Origin: Psychrobacter pacificensis
GTDB taxonomy: Bacteria; Pseudomonadota; Gammaproteobacteria; Pseudomonadales; Moraxellaceae
DNA: 64,000 bases
Direction: 5' to 3'
Assembly (NCBI RefSeq): GCF_900101915.1
Contig: NZ_FNAL01000011.1
Span: forward strand, 41,417 to 105,416
Shown: piece by piece, positions 43,707-54,012 of the stretch
Position numbering within the stretch: the first letter of the stretch is position 1
How the letters are laid out: each line of letters starts with the position of its first letter
The notes under the pieces: model-generated
Database searches by the model: none
Seen by the model: only the letters and a program-made list of their open reading frames with translations
What the model was told of the DNA's origin: nothing
Made by a program: the position numbers and the translations under genes

Positions 43707-44864
43707 CTAGGGCTTTTTGTCAGCGCGTAATGCTTGCATTGCTGGTGTCTGAACCACTTGCCAGTCATCGATATTATCATCAGACACGTTATCAGAAACA
43801 TTACTCTCAGACCCGTCTGTTTTTATATCGTCAGCCAATACTACAAACATAGCAGCCAAGTTTTGAGCTTTAGCGACATCTAGTGCTTTATGATAGGGCA
43901 TCGCTGTCAGCGCTGTCGCCCATGCATCAGCTAATGCAACTGAATCAGCCGCGACAGTGACGGAGGGCGCACCGCCCGCGATGGGTTTGCCAGTGGTCGG
44001 ATCGATGGTATGGCTATAGCGTTTGCCATCAAATATGACGGAGTTGCGATAATTTCCAGAGGTTGCCAGATGCATTTGGCTAGCCGTATTTTTTGGTTGG
44101 CGGATGGCAGAGATTGTTTGACGCTCGCTGACAGTGCTGCCTTCAATAGGGGCGTCAATCGCAATTTGCCATGGCTGCTGTTGGTTGTTAACGCCAGATG
44201 TCGAAATTTCACCGCCAATCTCAACCATATAATTGCGAATTTGATAATCCTCTCTCAGCACATCGGCGATAACATCGACGCCATACCCTTTGGCAACGGC
44301 AGAAAAATCAAGCTCGACGCCGTCTTTGGTTTTAGACACCGTTTGGTCTTTTTTGATAATGCTCTCAAAGTCTACCAGTGCTTTTGCTTGGGCAATCTCG
44401 AGCGCTGTAGGCGGACTTTGTAGACGCTCGACTGTCATGGTACTGCCAAAACCCCAAGTCTCTACCAAAGGCATAACGGTAGGATCAAACGCACCACCAG
44501 ATTGCACGTAGACAATCTTTGACACATCCAGCACCCGACTAAAATCAGCGTCGATGGTAATCGGTGTATTCTTATTCAACCGATTAAATTTAGAGATGGT
44601 CGAGTCGCTCTGATAGGTCGACATGCTGTCGTTAATCTGTTTCAAGCGTTCATCGATTGACGCTTGTATGGCAGCTTCATCTGCATTATCAGGGAGCTGA
44701 TAACTGATATGGTAGCTTGTCCCCATCGTTTCACCAGTCAGATAGTTATAATCTGGTGTTTGCTGGCAAGCACTGAGGCTTAAGATGCTGGTAAGGCTCA
44801 TTGTGCCAAACAGCGTGTTTTTGATCGTTTTCTTAGAAAGTAAACGGTACATTGTATTTTTCAT
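43707..44864 (-). CDS. apbE: FAD:protein FMN transferase ApbE
   Basis: ApbE attaches FMN through a phosphoester bond to Thr in NqrB and NqrC. The protein is 385 residues from the ATG at 44864 (MKNTMYRLL); the frame is open for 50 codons further upstream, but these look unlike a secretion signal. A lipobox LSAC near residue 33 marks a periplasmic lipoprotein. The core has TMGTSYHISYQ, the Gly-rich FAD region VELDFSAVAKGYGVDV, the acceptor-site part YMVEIGGEIS, and HTIDPTTGKP. It lies between the SDR gene and nqrM. The C-terminal Asp/Ser-rich tail is unusual. Confidence 0.93.
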   Translation of the reverse strand: MKNTMYRLLSKKTIKNTLFGTMSLTSILSLSACQQTPDYNYLTGETMGTSYHISYQLPDNADEAAIQASIDERLKQINDSMSTYQSDSTISKFNRLNKNTPITIDADFSRVLDVSKIVYVQSGGAFDPTVMPLVETWGFGSTMTVERLQSPPTALEIAQAKALVDFESIIKKDQTVSKTKDGVELDFSAVAKGYGVDVIADVLREDYQIRNYMVEIGGEISTSGVNNQQQPWQIAIDAPIEGSTVSERQTISAIRQPKNTASQMHLATSGNYRNSVIFDGKRYSHTIDPTTGKPIAGGAPSVTVAADSVALADAWATALTAMPYHKALDVAKAQNLAAMFVVLADDIKTDGSESNVSDNVSDDNIDDWQVVQTPAMQALRADKKP

Positions 44865-44967
44865 AATATCTTCGGTATGACGCAGAAATGAATAGGGTGT
44901 AAAACAATACACGCTTATTTTACACCCCTTGACCCTAGAAATACCAATGATGGCAATGTCCAGTGAC

Positions 44968-45016
44968 AATCTACTGCATACCAAGCCACCGCATACTAAT
45001 CTACTGCATACCAAGC
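44968..45016. repeat. Short direct repeat, 30-bp period
   Basis: A 19-base unit beginning AATCTACTGCATACC occurs at 44968-44986 and 44998-45016, between apbE and the SDR gene; the second copy touches the SDR stop codon. It looks like a local 30-bp duplication. Confidence 0.7.
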
Positions 45017-45816
45017 TATTTTACTTGCGACTCGCGTATGAGCTTATAAAGTTTGGGCGGTGAGACACGATTGACCCGTGTTGCCAGCTTTTCTTTACTG
45101 CCAGCGACCACGATATATTCTTCACCTTTTGAGAGTGCCTTCACCACTTGCTTTGCAAAATCAGTTGCCGTGAGACCGTTACTGGTTGCTTCATCCATGG
45201 TGCCCTGAGCGCTGCCATCACCTGTCAAGGCATTGATAGAGATGTTGGTCTGAATAAATCCTGGGAATATCGTCGCCACTTCTATACCTTTGTCATGCAA
45301 CTCTGCCCGTAAACTGTTTGCCCACATATGCAATGCGGCTTTGGCTGCGCCATAAGCACCGCGATATTGTGTCCCTAGTAATCCTGCGACACTTGATACC
45401 ATGACGATTTTGCCGCCACCTTGTGCGATCATATCAGGCAGTATCAGTCTGGTTAGTCGCGTCTGAGCAAAGTAATCTACCTCCATAATCTGACGCTCGA
45501 CGTCTTCGTCAGTTTCCATGATGAGTGAGCGCTGGCTAATACCGGCGTTATTGATGAGCCAATCAATGTTTCCAGCCTGAGCTTTGGCATTGTCATATGC
45601 GGCTTTTGCTTGAGCAGCATCACTGATATCAAACGGAATGACAATATGCCTATTTGCACGCTTGCAGCTTTTCTTGACGGATTCTAGTTTTTGGTTATCA
45701 CGGCCACTGAGAATAATTCTAGCACCACGCTTGGCAAAGGCAATCGCCAATGCTTGCCCAATACCACTAGAAGCACCCGTGATCCAAATGGTCAGATCTT
45801 TGTATTTGGTTTTCAT
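45016..45816 (-). CDS. SDR-family NAD(P)-dependent oxidoreductase
   Basis: A classical short-chain dehydrogenase of 266 residues. The cofactor motif is ITGASSGIGQALA, followed by INNAGISQR, the catalytic Ser in VMVSSVAGLL and the YxxxK pair in YGAAKAAL. It resembles the DltE/YqjQ group. It sits between nqrF and apbE on the same strand, but about 170 bases and a terminator separate it from nqrF. Substrate unknown; a place in the NQR locus does not prove a link to NQR. Confidence 0.87.
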   Translation of the reverse strand: MKTKYKDLTIWITGASSGIGQALAIAFAKRGARIILSGRDNQKLESVKKSCKRANRHIVIPFDISDAAQAKAAYDNAKAQAGNIDWLINNAGISQRSLIMETDEDVERQIMEVDYFAQTRLTRLILPDMIAQGGGKIVMVSSVAGLLGTQYRGAYGAAKAALHMWANSLRAELHDKGIEVATIFPGFIQTNISINALTGDGSAQGTMDEATSNGLTATDFAKQVVKALSKGEEYIVVAGSKEKLATRVNRVSPPKLYKLIRESQVK

Positions 45817-45923
45817 AAGCGTCCTTTCTTAATATTTAGAGCGTTCATGATATAGGATAGCAATGCTGATCTACCAGTTAGATTTGTAGTCTCAACAACC
45901 ACAATGATTGCTAAAAATCACAC

Positions 45924-45954
45924 AAAAAAAGAGCCTCAATTGAGACTCTTTTTA
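45924..45954. terminator. Terminator after nqrF
   Basis: AAAAAGAG/CTCTTTTT with inner CTC/GAG around AATT forms a strong stem, with A and T runs on both flanks. It ends the nqrABCDEF operon and separates the SDR gene from it. Confidence 0.88.
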
Positions 45955-45986
45955 TATACACTTTTAAGTTTATCTGGCGGGGTTAT

Positions 45987-47222
45987 TTAACCACCGAAAT
46001 CATCAAGCATGATGTTTTCGTCTTCTACGCCCAAGCTGTGTAGCATATCGATCACAGCAGCGTTCATCATCGGTGGCCCACACATGTAGTATTCACAGTC
46101 TTCTGGGTTTGGATGATCTTTCAGATAGTTTTCGAGCAACACGTTATGGATAAAGCCTGTTGGACCTTCCCAGTTATCTTCTGGTAATGGGTCAGACAGA
46201 GCCACATGCCATTCAAAATTGTCAAACTCTTCTTCTAGCTGATCGTAATCTTCAACATAGAACATTTCACGGATCGAACGAGCACCATACCAGAAACTGA
46301 TCTTGCGATCGGTTTTCAAGCGCTTGAGCTGATCAAAGATATGCGAGCGCATGGGAGCCATACCAGCACCACCACCGACAAAGATCATTTCAGCTTCAGT
46401 CTTCTTGGCAAAGAATTCACCATAAGGACCTGAAACCGTCACCTTATCGCCAGGTTTTAGGCTAAATACCCAAGAAGACATTTTGCCCGGTGGAATACCG
46501 TCAGGACCACGTGGCGGTGGACTTGCGATACGGATGTTGAATTTGATGAGGCCTTTTTCTTCAGGGTAGTTGGCCATCGAATACGCACGGATAACGGGTT
46601 CATCGACTTTTGAGACGTATTTGAAGACGTCGAACTTCTCCCAGTCTTCACGGTACTCTTCGCCGATATCAAAGTCTTTATAATGTACTTCATGCGGCGG
46701 CGCTTCAAGCTGCACATAACCACCAGCGCGGAAGTTTACTTCTTCGCCTTCTGGGATTTTTAGCACCAGCTCTTTAATGAAAGTCGCAACGTTATCGTTT
46801 GAGATAACCTCACATTCCCATTTTTGTACATCAAAGAATTCAGGATCAATCTCAATTTTCATGTCTTGCTTAACAGCTACCTGACAAGCCAAGCGCATGT
46901 GATTGCGGATCTCGCCTTGAGTAAAATAGCCTTCTTCGGTGGGCAAAATAGAACCACCACCTTCAATAACGCGGCAACGACACTGCGCACAGGTACCACC
47001 GCCACCACACGCTGAAGACAAAAAGATGCCTTCGCCCGCTAGCGTTTGCAGTAGTTTACCGCCTGCTGGTGTCACCACGTCATTATCGGGATTATCATTA
47101 ATATGGATAGTGACATCGCCTGAACTGACCAGTCTTGAGCGCGCCGCCAAAATAATAGCGACGAGGCCCATGATGATCAAGGTAAACATAGCAACGCCAC
47201 CAATCGCCGTAGCGTAATCCAT
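45987..47222 (-). CDS. nqrF: Na+-translocating NADH:quinone reductase subunit F
   Basis: NqrF takes electrons from NADH through FAD to a 2Fe-2S centre. An N-terminal helix (about 5-28) is followed by the ferredoxin domain with ligands C72, C78, C81 and C113 in [13 protein letters not shown] and LACQV. The FAD domain holds RAYSMANYP, and the NADH domain holds [14 protein letters not shown] and [12 protein letters not shown]. At 411 residues it is full length. It ends with the normal NqrF tail (LDDFGG). It is the last gene of the nqr operon. Confidence 0.97.
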   Translation of the reverse strand: MDYATAIGGVAMFTLIIMGLVAIILAARSRLVSSGDVTIHINDNPDNDVVTPAGGKLLQTLAGEGIFLSSACGGGGTCAQCRCRVIEGGGSILPTEEGYFTQGEIRNHMRLACQVAVKQDMKIEIDPEFFDVQKWECEVISNDNVATFIKELVLKIPEGEEVNFRAGGYVQLEAPPHEVHYKDFDIGEEYREDWEKFDVFKYVSKVDEPVIRAYSMANYPEEKGLIKFNIRIASPPPRGPDGIPPGKMSSWVFSLKPGDKVTVSGPYGEFFAKKTEAEMIFVGGGAGMAPMRSHIFDQLKRLKTDRKISFWYGARSIREMFYVEDYDQLEEEFDNFEWHVALSDPLPEDNWEGPTGFIHNVLLENYLKDHPNPEDCEYYMCGPPMMNAAVIDMLHSLGVEDENIMLDDFGG

Positions 47223-47344
47223 GGTAGGTATCCTTAATCTATGGGGTAGGGGTGCGAAGACATTTTTTATGCTGTGTCCGAACCCTTACCGAATAAATGA
47301 ATTAAATAGATCAAATAGCTAATAGAAGCTTTGAGCTTAGTAGT

Positions 47345-47953
47345 TTAGATGGACATACCACCGAACGACATAAAGCCGAGCGACATAAGACCAACCGTGA
47401 GAAAGGTAATACCAAGACCGCGCAATGGCGCTGGAATGTCTGAGTATTTGAGCTTTTCACGGATACCTGCCAATGCAGTAATAGCAAGTGCCCAACCGAA
47501 GCCTGCGCCCACACCATAGACGACAGATTCACCAAAGTTATAATCACGCTCGACCATAAATAGTACACCACCCAAGATGGCACAGTTTACGGTGATTAGT
47601 GGTAAGAATACCCCAAGCGCGTTGTATAAACTTGGTACAAACTTGTCCAAGAACATCTCTAGAATCTGTACGGTGGCTGCAATCAAACCGATGTAACTAA
47701 GCAACCCTAAGAAGCTCAAGTTGATATCAGGGAAGCCTGCCCAAGCCAATGCACCATCTTTTAGGATGAACTGGAATAGCAAGTTGTTTAGCGGAACGGT
47801 GATGGCCATCACGACAATCACAGCAACCCCTAGACCAATCGCTGTCGAGACTTTTTTGGATACGGCCAAAAAAGTACACATGCCTAAGAAGTAGGCAAGT
47901 GCCATGTTCTCGATAAAGACTGAGGTTATAAATAAACTAATATAATGTCCCAT
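47345..47953 (-). CDS. nqrE: Na+-translocating NADH:quinone reductase subunit E
   Basis: A six-helix membrane subunit of 202 residues. It starts [19 protein letters not shown] and holds [13 protein letters not shown], whose Cys is one of the ligands of the NqrD/E iron centre, and [10 protein letters not shown], with the second. It follows nqrD with a one-base overlap and precedes nqrF by 122 bases, the widest gap in the operon. Confidence 0.97.
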   Translation of the reverse strand: MGHYISLFITSVFIENMALAYFLGMCTFLAVSKKVSTAIGLGVAVIVVMAITVPLNNLLFQFILKDGALAWAGFPDINLSFLGLLSYIGLIAATVQILEMFLDKFVPSLYNALGVFLPLITVNCAILGGVLFMVERDYNFGESVVYGVGAGFGWALAITALAGIREKLKYSDIPAPLRGLGITFLTVGLMSLGFMSFGGMSI

Positions 47954-48624
47954 TAGTGACCGCCTCCATGTGCAATGCCTTTAGACTGCGGCTTCATTAC
48001 AAACTCAGCTTCTTCCACTTGTTCTGGTTTCCAAGTACGGACGATTGCGATAAACAAAGCAATAATGAAGAACGCTGATGGTGGCAATAGCAACAGACCG
48101 TTTGGTATATACCAACCGCCATCAGTAACTGGTTGTAGGATAGTGATACCAAACCAAGTACCTGCGCCTAACAGCTCACGAATGGTGGCAACGAATAGCA
48201 AGACCGCTGAGTAACCAAGACCGTTACCAATACCATCTAAAAAGCTTGGGATTGGCGGGTTACTCATGGCAAATGCTTCAGCACGGCCCATAACGATACA
48301 GTTGGTGATAATCAAACCAACGAAGACCGACAGACCTTTACTCACATCATAAGCGACCGCTTTTAGTACCTGATCTACCAAGATAACCAATGAAGCAATA
48401 ATGGTCATCTGTACGATGATACGAATGCTCGATGGAATCTGCTTACGAATAATAGAGATAAAGAAGCTTGAAAATGCCGTCACCAAGGTGAGTGCCACAC
48501 ACATGACCATGGCATTGGCCATACTCGTTGTGACTGCCAGTGCCGAACAGATACCAAGAATCTGTAAACCAATGGGATTATTGTCAAAAATAGGCGTGGT
48601 TAAAATACTTTTAGTGTCAGCCAT
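47953..48624 (-). CDS. nqrD: Na+-translocating NADH:quinone reductase subunit D
   Basis: A six-helix membrane subunit of 223 residues, related to NqrE. It contains [16 protein letters not shown] and [15 protein letters not shown], with the Cys residues that help bind iron between D and E. The start is set at 48624 because AAGGAGG lies just upstream; an ORF start six codons earlier (48642) overlaps the nqrC end and is not supported. The C-terminal tail is short and charged (GIAHGGGH). Confidence 0.96.
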   Translation of the reverse strand: MADTKSILTTPIFDNNPIGLQILGICSALAVTTSMANAMVMCVALTLVTAFSSFFISIIRKQIPSSIRIIVQMTIIASLVILVDQVLKAVAYDVSKGLSVFVGLIITNCIVMGRAEAFAMSNPPIPSFLDGIGNGLGYSAVLLFVATIRELLGAGTWFGITILQPVTDGGWYIPNGLLLLPPSAFFIIALFIAIVRTWKPEQVEEAEFVMKPQSKGIAHGGGH

Positions 48625-48625
48625 T

Positions 48626-49528
48626 TTATGCCTCCTTGCCATTAGCTATTGGTAGCGCGGCTGCCAATTCGGTGTTAAGTTGAGCGGCCGACGTTGACTG
48701 ATTTGCTTGTGTATCTGCATCATCAAGGGTCTGACCGCTCTCTTTACGTAGCATATCTAGATAAGGCTTATAGCCTTGATCGCCTAACCAGAACTGAATC
48801 ATGTTGCTGACGCCGCGGCTTGTTAGTGTTGCGCCGCTGATACCATCGACCCAATTGTCTTTCGGATTACCCGCTTTGGTCACACCAGTAGCAACGTTGC
48901 CATTGTCATCATAAGAATGGATGCCATTCCACTGTGCGCGCCACTCTGGCTCTTCAATACGAGCGCCAAGACCTGGGGTCTCTTTATGCTCATAAAAACT
49001 GATACCTTTGATGGTATTCATGTCACTTTCAAGCGTTAAGAAACCATAAATCGTACCCCATAGCCCGTAGCCTTGAATAGGCAATACAACCAGTTCAGGT
49101 TTGCCTGCGTCATCTTCTTTGACATAGACTTTGGCGTATTTTGGCTTACGGCCAATACCAGCAGGATCATTGTCGCCCAAGTCTTCGCTTAAGGCTTGGT
49201 TTTTGGTCGCTTGACTGGCGTCATAAGCATTACGATCAGGAATACCAGCCGTTTTTAACTCATCATCATCAAGGTAGTTGCCTTTATTTAGATCAATGAT
49301 TTTGACATCAAAATCTTTAAAACGTTCGGCGACATCATCTGCTGTATCAGACTCAGTATTGTACATGTCAGCGGCGACCAAGATGTTTTTATTGCGATCC
49401 AAGCGTGCATTTTCGATTTGTGCAGGTTTTAGGCCAACAGCGACAGCTGAGACCAATACTGAACAAACCAAGCACAGCGTCAAAGCCACACTGATGGTTT
49501 TGGCATTATTACTTTTGGGCTTGGACAT
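48626..49528 (-). CDS. nqrC: Na+-translocating NADH:quinone reductase subunit C
   Basis: NqrC carries a covalent FMN. A transmembrane helix (about 10-33) anchors a periplasmic domain. The flavinylation motif [10 protein letters not shown] gives T234 as the acceptor for ApbE. At 300 residues it is longer than the usual ~260; the excess is a C-terminal Asp/Gln/Ala-rich extension after [10 protein letters not shown]. Its start overlaps the nqrB end by 20 bases, suggesting translational coupling. Confidence 0.96.
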   Translation of the reverse strand: MSKPKSNNAKTISVALTLCLVCSVLVSAVAVGLKPAQIENARLDRNKNILVAADMYNTESDTADDVAERFKDFDVKIIDLNKGNYLDDDELKTAGIPDRNAYDASQATKNQALSEDLGDNDPAGIGRKPKYAKVYVKEDDAGKPELVVLPIQGYGLWGTIYGFLTLESDMNTIKGISFYEHKETPGLGARIEEPEWRAQWNGIHSYDDNGNVATGVTKAGNPKDNWVDGISGATLTSRGVSNMIQFWLGDQGYKPYLDMLRKESGQTLDDADTQANQSTSAAQLNTELAAALPIANGKEA

Positions 49529-50744
49529 AACGAACCCTCCGAGCAGTTTGGCGTTTGATATTTGCTTGGGTCACAAAATAATCAAACAGTGGAGCAAATA
49601 AGTTGGCAAACAAGATAGCCAGCATGATGCCTTCTGGGAAAGCAGGGTTAATGACACGAATCAGAACGGTCATAAAACCGATCAAGATACCATAAGCCCA
49701 GCGGCCCTTATTGGTGTGGGCAGCAGAAACGGGGTCGGTTGCCATGAATACTGCACCGAACGCAAAACCACCGATAACCAAGTGCCAGTAGAATGGCAAG
49801 CTCATCATCATATTGTCATCAGAGCCAATCAGGTTGAACACCAATGAAGTAGCAATCAAACCAACCACACAGCCTGCCATGATGCGCCAAGAAGCAATAC
49901 GCGTCCAAAGCAACACCGCAGCACCCATTAGGATAGCTAGCGTCGATACTTCACCGATACTGCCCTGCATGTTGCCTAAGAATGCATCACTCCAAGTGAT
50001 CGCATTACCATAGACATCAACAAAGTCTTGAGGAACCACACCAAGCGCGGCAAGCCCAAGCGGGGTCGCACCTGAGAAGCCATCTACAGCTGTCCATACT
50101 GAGTCGCCAGACATATAGGCTGGATAGGCAAAGTATAAGAACGCACGGCCTGATAGGGCAGGGTTCAAGAAGTTTTTACCAGTCCCACCGAACACTTCTT
50201 TTGCGACCACCACACCAAAGATAATACCGAGGGCAACTTGCCATAAAGGAATATCAGGTGGTAAACATAATGCAAATAGAACTGAGGTCACAAAGAAACC
50301 TTCGTTAACTTCGTGTCCGCGGACAACGGCAAAGATAATCTCACAGAGAATACCGACGGCAAACGTCACGATATAAATCGGCAAAAACTGCATGGCCCCA
50401 TAAACAAAGCTTGCCCAGATACTGTCTGGGTTGTAACCTGCCATACTAGTGATGACGGTACGCCAGCCTTCAGGTTGCAGACCGAGCTGAGCGATAGCGG
50501 TTAGTGCTTGATGACCGATGTTGTACATACCCCAAAACATTGCTGGGAAAGTACATAGCCATACCGTAATCATAATACGCTTTAAGTCGATACCGTCACG
50601 AACGTGTGATGAAGCGTACGTTGTGGTGCCTGGCTGCCGAAGAAACGTATCAAACATCTCAAAAATAGCATAATACTTTTCGTGTTTGCCGCCTTTGGTA
50701 AAAGATGGCTCCATACGATCGAACATATTGTGTAAAAATTTCAT
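49509..50744 (-). CDS. nqrB: Na+-translocating NADH:quinone reductase subunit B
   Basis: The large membrane subunit carrying covalent FMN and riboflavin and forming the sodium path. The flavinylation site [10 protein letters not shown] gives T227. Other family blocks are [19 protein letters not shown] and [18 protein letters not shown]. The 411 residues with about ten helices match the family. It follows nqrA by five bases and overlaps nqrC. Confidence 0.97.
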   Translation of the reverse strand: MKFLHNMFDRMEPSFTKGGKHEKYYAIFEMFDTFLRQPGTTTYASSHVRDGIDLKRIMITVWLCTFPAMFWGMYNIGHQALTAIAQLGLQPEGWRTVITSMAGYNPDSIWASFVYGAMQFLPIYIVTFAVGILCEIIFAVVRGHEVNEGFFVTSVLFALCLPPDIPLWQVALGIIFGVVVAKEVFGGTGKNFLNPALSGRAFLYFAYPAYMSGDSVWTAVDGFSGATPLGLAALGVVPQDFVDVYGNAITWSDAFLGNMQGSIGEVSTLAILMGAAVLLWTRIASWRIMAGCVVGLIATSLVFNLIGSDDNMMMSLPFYWHLVIGGFAFGAVFMATDPVSAAHTNKGRWAYGILIGFMTVLIRVINPAFPEGIMLAILFANLFAPLFDYFVTQANIKRQTARRVRYVQAQK

Positions 50745-50749
50745 CGTGG

Positions 50750-52102
50750 TTAGCCCTCCAGCTCAATGCGCGTTAAGTTATCACGCAAAATATCACCGAA
50801 CTCATATTTGCCAGGAGATACAAAGGTGCATAGTGCCAAGTCTTCTTCATCCAACTCAAGTGCACCCAAATCAGTGGCACTGACGATGTCTTCGACAATC
50901 AAAGCACGTAACAATTGAGTGGGCAGGTAATCTTGAGGCATGACTTCTTCAAAGACACCAATCGGTACCATGGCGCGAGGTGAGCCATTACTTGTTGTGG
51001 TGAAATTGTACTTTTTGCCACCAAAGAACTGCGAGATATAGATAGGCAGCTTTGAGAAGCGGTTTTTACCGGGGCTAAAGAAGTGAAACGCAGGACGCTC
51101 ACGACCTTCAGGCAGTGCACTGATCTGATTATGAAAACGACCAAGATAAGCGATATTGTCAAATACTCTGCGACCAGACAATACTGAACCTGAGATAATA
51201 CGGTTCTCGCCTGCCGCCAGTTGACCTTTGGTTAATGCCGTAATATCAGCACCACGCTCGGTTGCAATCAGATGCGGATTGGTAACCGCAGGGCCAGCCA
51301 AGCTTAGCATACGACGTGTATATAGATGTCCAGTTGTGAACAGCTTACCAATCGCAATCACATCTTGATAACCAATCGTCCATACGGTCACGCCGCGGCT
51401 GATAGGGTGCAAGAAATGAATGTGCGTACCTGCAAGACCTGCTGGATGTTTACCCGCAAAGGCATGATACTCAGTGACATTATTAGCCGCAGTGTTTGTA
51501 ACTGGCGTCAACTGGGCGTCGCCATGGTGGCAGACAAAGGTCTTGGGCGTGAGTGTTGAGAGTACTGCTAGGCCATCATTGAACGCTTGTAGCTGCTCAT
51601 TGATCACCAGCATTGGATCAAGGGCGAGTGGATTGGTGTCCATTGCTGTCACAAAGATAGCATGTGGACGAGCGCCGATTTCGGGCGCACGGCTATAGGG
51701 ACGTGTGCGAAACGCAGTCCATTCGCCAGAGGCAATCAGTTGGGTTTCAACGACTTCAGAGTCTAGGTCAGCAAGCTGCTGTGAGTCATAGCGCTCAAAG
51801 TCTACTTCTTCACCATTCGGGTCGACCTCAATCACAAGACTCTCAAACACTCGACGTTCGCCACGTTTAACAGCGACGACCTTACCAGCAGCAGGGGCAG
51901 TATAGATGACGCCAACACGCTTTTTGTCTTCAAAAACGGGCTGACCTTTGGCTACAATGTCACCTTCTTTGACATTCATCGTAGGCTTCATGCCCACGTA
52001 ATCATAGCCAATAAGTGCTACACGTGTCGGTTGGTGCTCAGATATCTCGCGGGAGGGTTCACCGGTGATGGGCAAATCCAAACCTTTTTTGATGGTAATC
52101 AT
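50750..52102 (-). CDS. nqrA: Na+-translocating NADH:quinone reductase subunit A
   Basis: The cytoplasmic-facing subunit involved in quinone handling; 450 residues against the usual ~446. It starts [16 protein letters not shown], as expected, and has the RnfC-like barrel-sandwich region ([32 protein letters not shown]) and the later [16 protein letters not shown] and GSVLSGR. No Shine-Dalgarno precedes the ATG, although the protein start is well supported by family sequence. It is the first gene of the nqr operon. Confidence 0.96.
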   Translation of the reverse strand: MITIKKGLDLPITGEPSREISEHQPTRVALIGYDYVGMKPTMNVKEGDIVAKGQPVFEDKKRVGVIYTAPAAGKVVAVKRGERRVFESLVIEVDPNGEEVDFERYDSQQLADLDSEVVETQLIASGEWTAFRTRPYSRAPEIGARPHAIFVTAMDTNPLALDPMLVINEQLQAFNDGLAVLSTLTPKTFVCHHGDAQLTPVTNTAANNVTEYHAFAGKHPAGLAGTHIHFLHPISRGVTVWTIGYQDVIAIGKLFTTGHLYTRRMLSLAGPAVTNPHLIATERGADITALTKGQLAAGENRIISGSVLSGRRVFDNIAYLGRFHNQISALPEGRERPAFHFFSPGKNRFSKLPIYISQFFGGKKYNFTTTSNGSPRAMVPIGVFEEVMPQDYLPTQLLRALIVEDIVSATDLGALELDEEDLALCTFVSPGKYEFGDILRDNLTRIELEG

Positions 52103-53185
52103 AAGCGAAAACTTAGTCCATAGTCTAAAACGATACCAGACATCCTGTTTGGTACATCGGTAGCTTGAACATTTATCTCACTCAATAAAGCCTTCAATCA
52201 TCTATTTCTATACTGAAATAAGGATGAAAGCTCTCTGAAGATAATACATGATCATAACTACTATTAAGAGTATTAACGCTGACCTTAGACTCCTTAACAA
52301 CACGTTAATGTCTTATTCGAATTACCAAAGTGGCGACTGGCTACCAAGGTGTATGCTAAAACTATTGAATCAAAATCAATCGCCAAAAGCACATTGCCAA
52401 CAGAGATTACTTTGAAAATAACAGCCTTATCATACGTTTCATTGAAATTAAAAACTTGTAATACCAGTATGATGGGCCACTTTTATCCAATCAGCATCAT
52501 TCAAAAATACGCAATTTTTTAGAGGTGTGACCAAATAACGATCTATTGAAGTAGATGATAAACTGGCTAAAAGACAACCTAGATAAGCAAGCATCACATC
52601 ATTTTTGTGATCTGCCAAACTCTAGTCATAACTGTTTTATATTGTTAGCTAGTAATAGGGTTTTAAACGGCATCCAATGGGGCTTTATACTGCAGAATCG
52701 GTGGTATACAGACTACCAGATTAGATTTCTATTATAACCCTTTTTGGCAATATATCAGTTAATATCATACGGATATATTGAGCCATTGCTCATTGTCTCT
52801 GAGGCATTATGAAGTGCGACTAAGCAATACCGTCTCAACAAAAAGCGTAACGCATGGTTACTATCACATAGAAACAAATAAAAATTTACCTAGGATTATA
52901 CGCTAAATTGACCTAAAATTGCCAGTCAGTAATAGAATTTAACGAATGTTGGTGCCGATTCTACGTATTACAACTTATGGTTATGATTGTTTGATTTCGA
53001 TTGTATCCTATCTCTATTTGAGCAGATTTCTGACCTATTTTATTTGGTTTTTCGAATCTGTCTATAATTTATGCCGCGTTTGCGTGGTGTTTTCTATCGT
53101 GGTCTGATGCTTCGATTTCGTTTTATTCTCAACAATGTAATTGTCTAAATTTATTGCCAATATTATGCTTTATAAGGAATGCTAT
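52103..53185. other. Long divergent intergenic region between nqrA and hisA
   Basis: About 1,080 AT-rich bases. A TATAAT at 53063-53068 lies 118 bases before the hisA start without a good -35. A hairpin ATCACA-N7-TGTGAT lies near 52592-52610. A 60-codon frame at 52555-52737 has no family match and no ribosome site. I saw no tRNA, known riboswitch or transposon remnant, so the length is unexplained. Confidence 0.5.
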
Positions 53186-53923
53186 ATGTGTGCTGTGCCT
53201 GTCATTATCCCGGCTATTGATTTAAAAGATGGTAAGTGCGTACGTTTAAAACAAGGCCGTATGGAAGATGATACGGTATTCTCTGATGATCCCGTTGCCA
53301 TGGCGGCACGTTGGGTAGATGAGGGCGCACGCCGCCTGCATTTGGTCGATTTGAATGGTGCTTTTGATGGCGTGCCAGTACACAGACAAGTGGTCAATGA
53401 TATTACCAAAGCATATCCGAACCTGCCTATTCAATTGGGTGGTGGCGTGCGTAATATGAATACTATTGAGCAATACATTACTGCCGGTCTAACTTATATT
53501 ATCATCGGTACAAAAGCGGTTGAAGAGCCGGATTTTGTGGCAGAAGCTTGCCGTGAATTTGCAGGACACATCATTGTTGGTATCGATGCCAAAGACGGTA
53601 TGGTCGCCACTCATGGCTGGGCCAATGTTACCGATACCAAAGCGACCGAGCTTGCCAAGCGCTTCGCTGATGTAGGTGTTTCTTCTATTGTGTATACTGA
53701 TATTGCCCGCGATGGCATGATGCAAGGCGTGAATGTTGAACAAACCGTCAATTTGGCTCGCGAAGGCGGATTACCTGTGATCGCATCAGGCGGCGTTACT
53801 GATATGAAAGACATCGAGCTATTAAAGCCCTATGGTGATAGTATCGAAGGTATCATCACTGGTCGTGCTATCTATGAAGGCACGTTGAATTTGAGCGAAG
53901 CTCAGCTTTACTTAGATAGCTAA
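53186..53923 (+). CDS. hisA: ProFAR isomerase
   Basis: 1-(5-phosphoribosyl)-5-[(5-phosphoribosylamino)methylideneamino]imidazole-4-carboxamide isomerase, a TIM barrel of histidine synthesis. Catalytic Asp residues lie in [17 protein letters not shown] and [15 protein letters not shown]; phosphate loops are [10 protein letters not shown] and VIASGGVTD. The start is set at 53186 with AAGGA upstream, giving 245 residues; an ORF start at 53141 would add 15 residues unlike the family. It is separated by 21 kb from hisH and hisB. Confidence 0.95.
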   Translation: MCAVPVIIPAIDLKDGKCVRLKQGRMEDDTVFSDDPVAMAARWVDEGARRLHLVDLNGAFDGVPVHRQVVNDITKAYPNLPIQLGGGVRNMNTIEQYITAGLTYIIIGTKAVEEPDFVAEACREFAGHIIVGIDAKDGMVATHGWANVTDTKATELAKRFADVGVSSIVYTDIARDGMMQGVNVEQTVNLAREGGLPVIASGGVTDMKDIELLKPYGDSIEGIITGRAIYEGTLNLSEAQLYLDS

Positions 53924-54012
53924 ATAAATCAAAAATTAGTCGGTTAAAATCAGACAGCTAATTATCAGCAATCAGCTAAGCGAGAAAAACCCGTAAAAAA
54001 TAAAGGATGCTT

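Noticed and set aside
44968..45016. Two 19-base repeats 30 bases apart as a CRISPR remnant
   Set aside because: Only two units, a spacer of 11 bases, and no cas genes anywhere in the window.
52590..52612. ATCACA-N7-TGTGAT as a CRP site
   Set aside because: CRP sites read TGTGA-N6-TCACA; here the half-sites are in the opposite order, so it is at most a hairpin.
52555..52737. 60-codon frame between nqrA and hisA
   Set aside because: No ribosome site or family; the length is expected by chance in AT-rich DNA.
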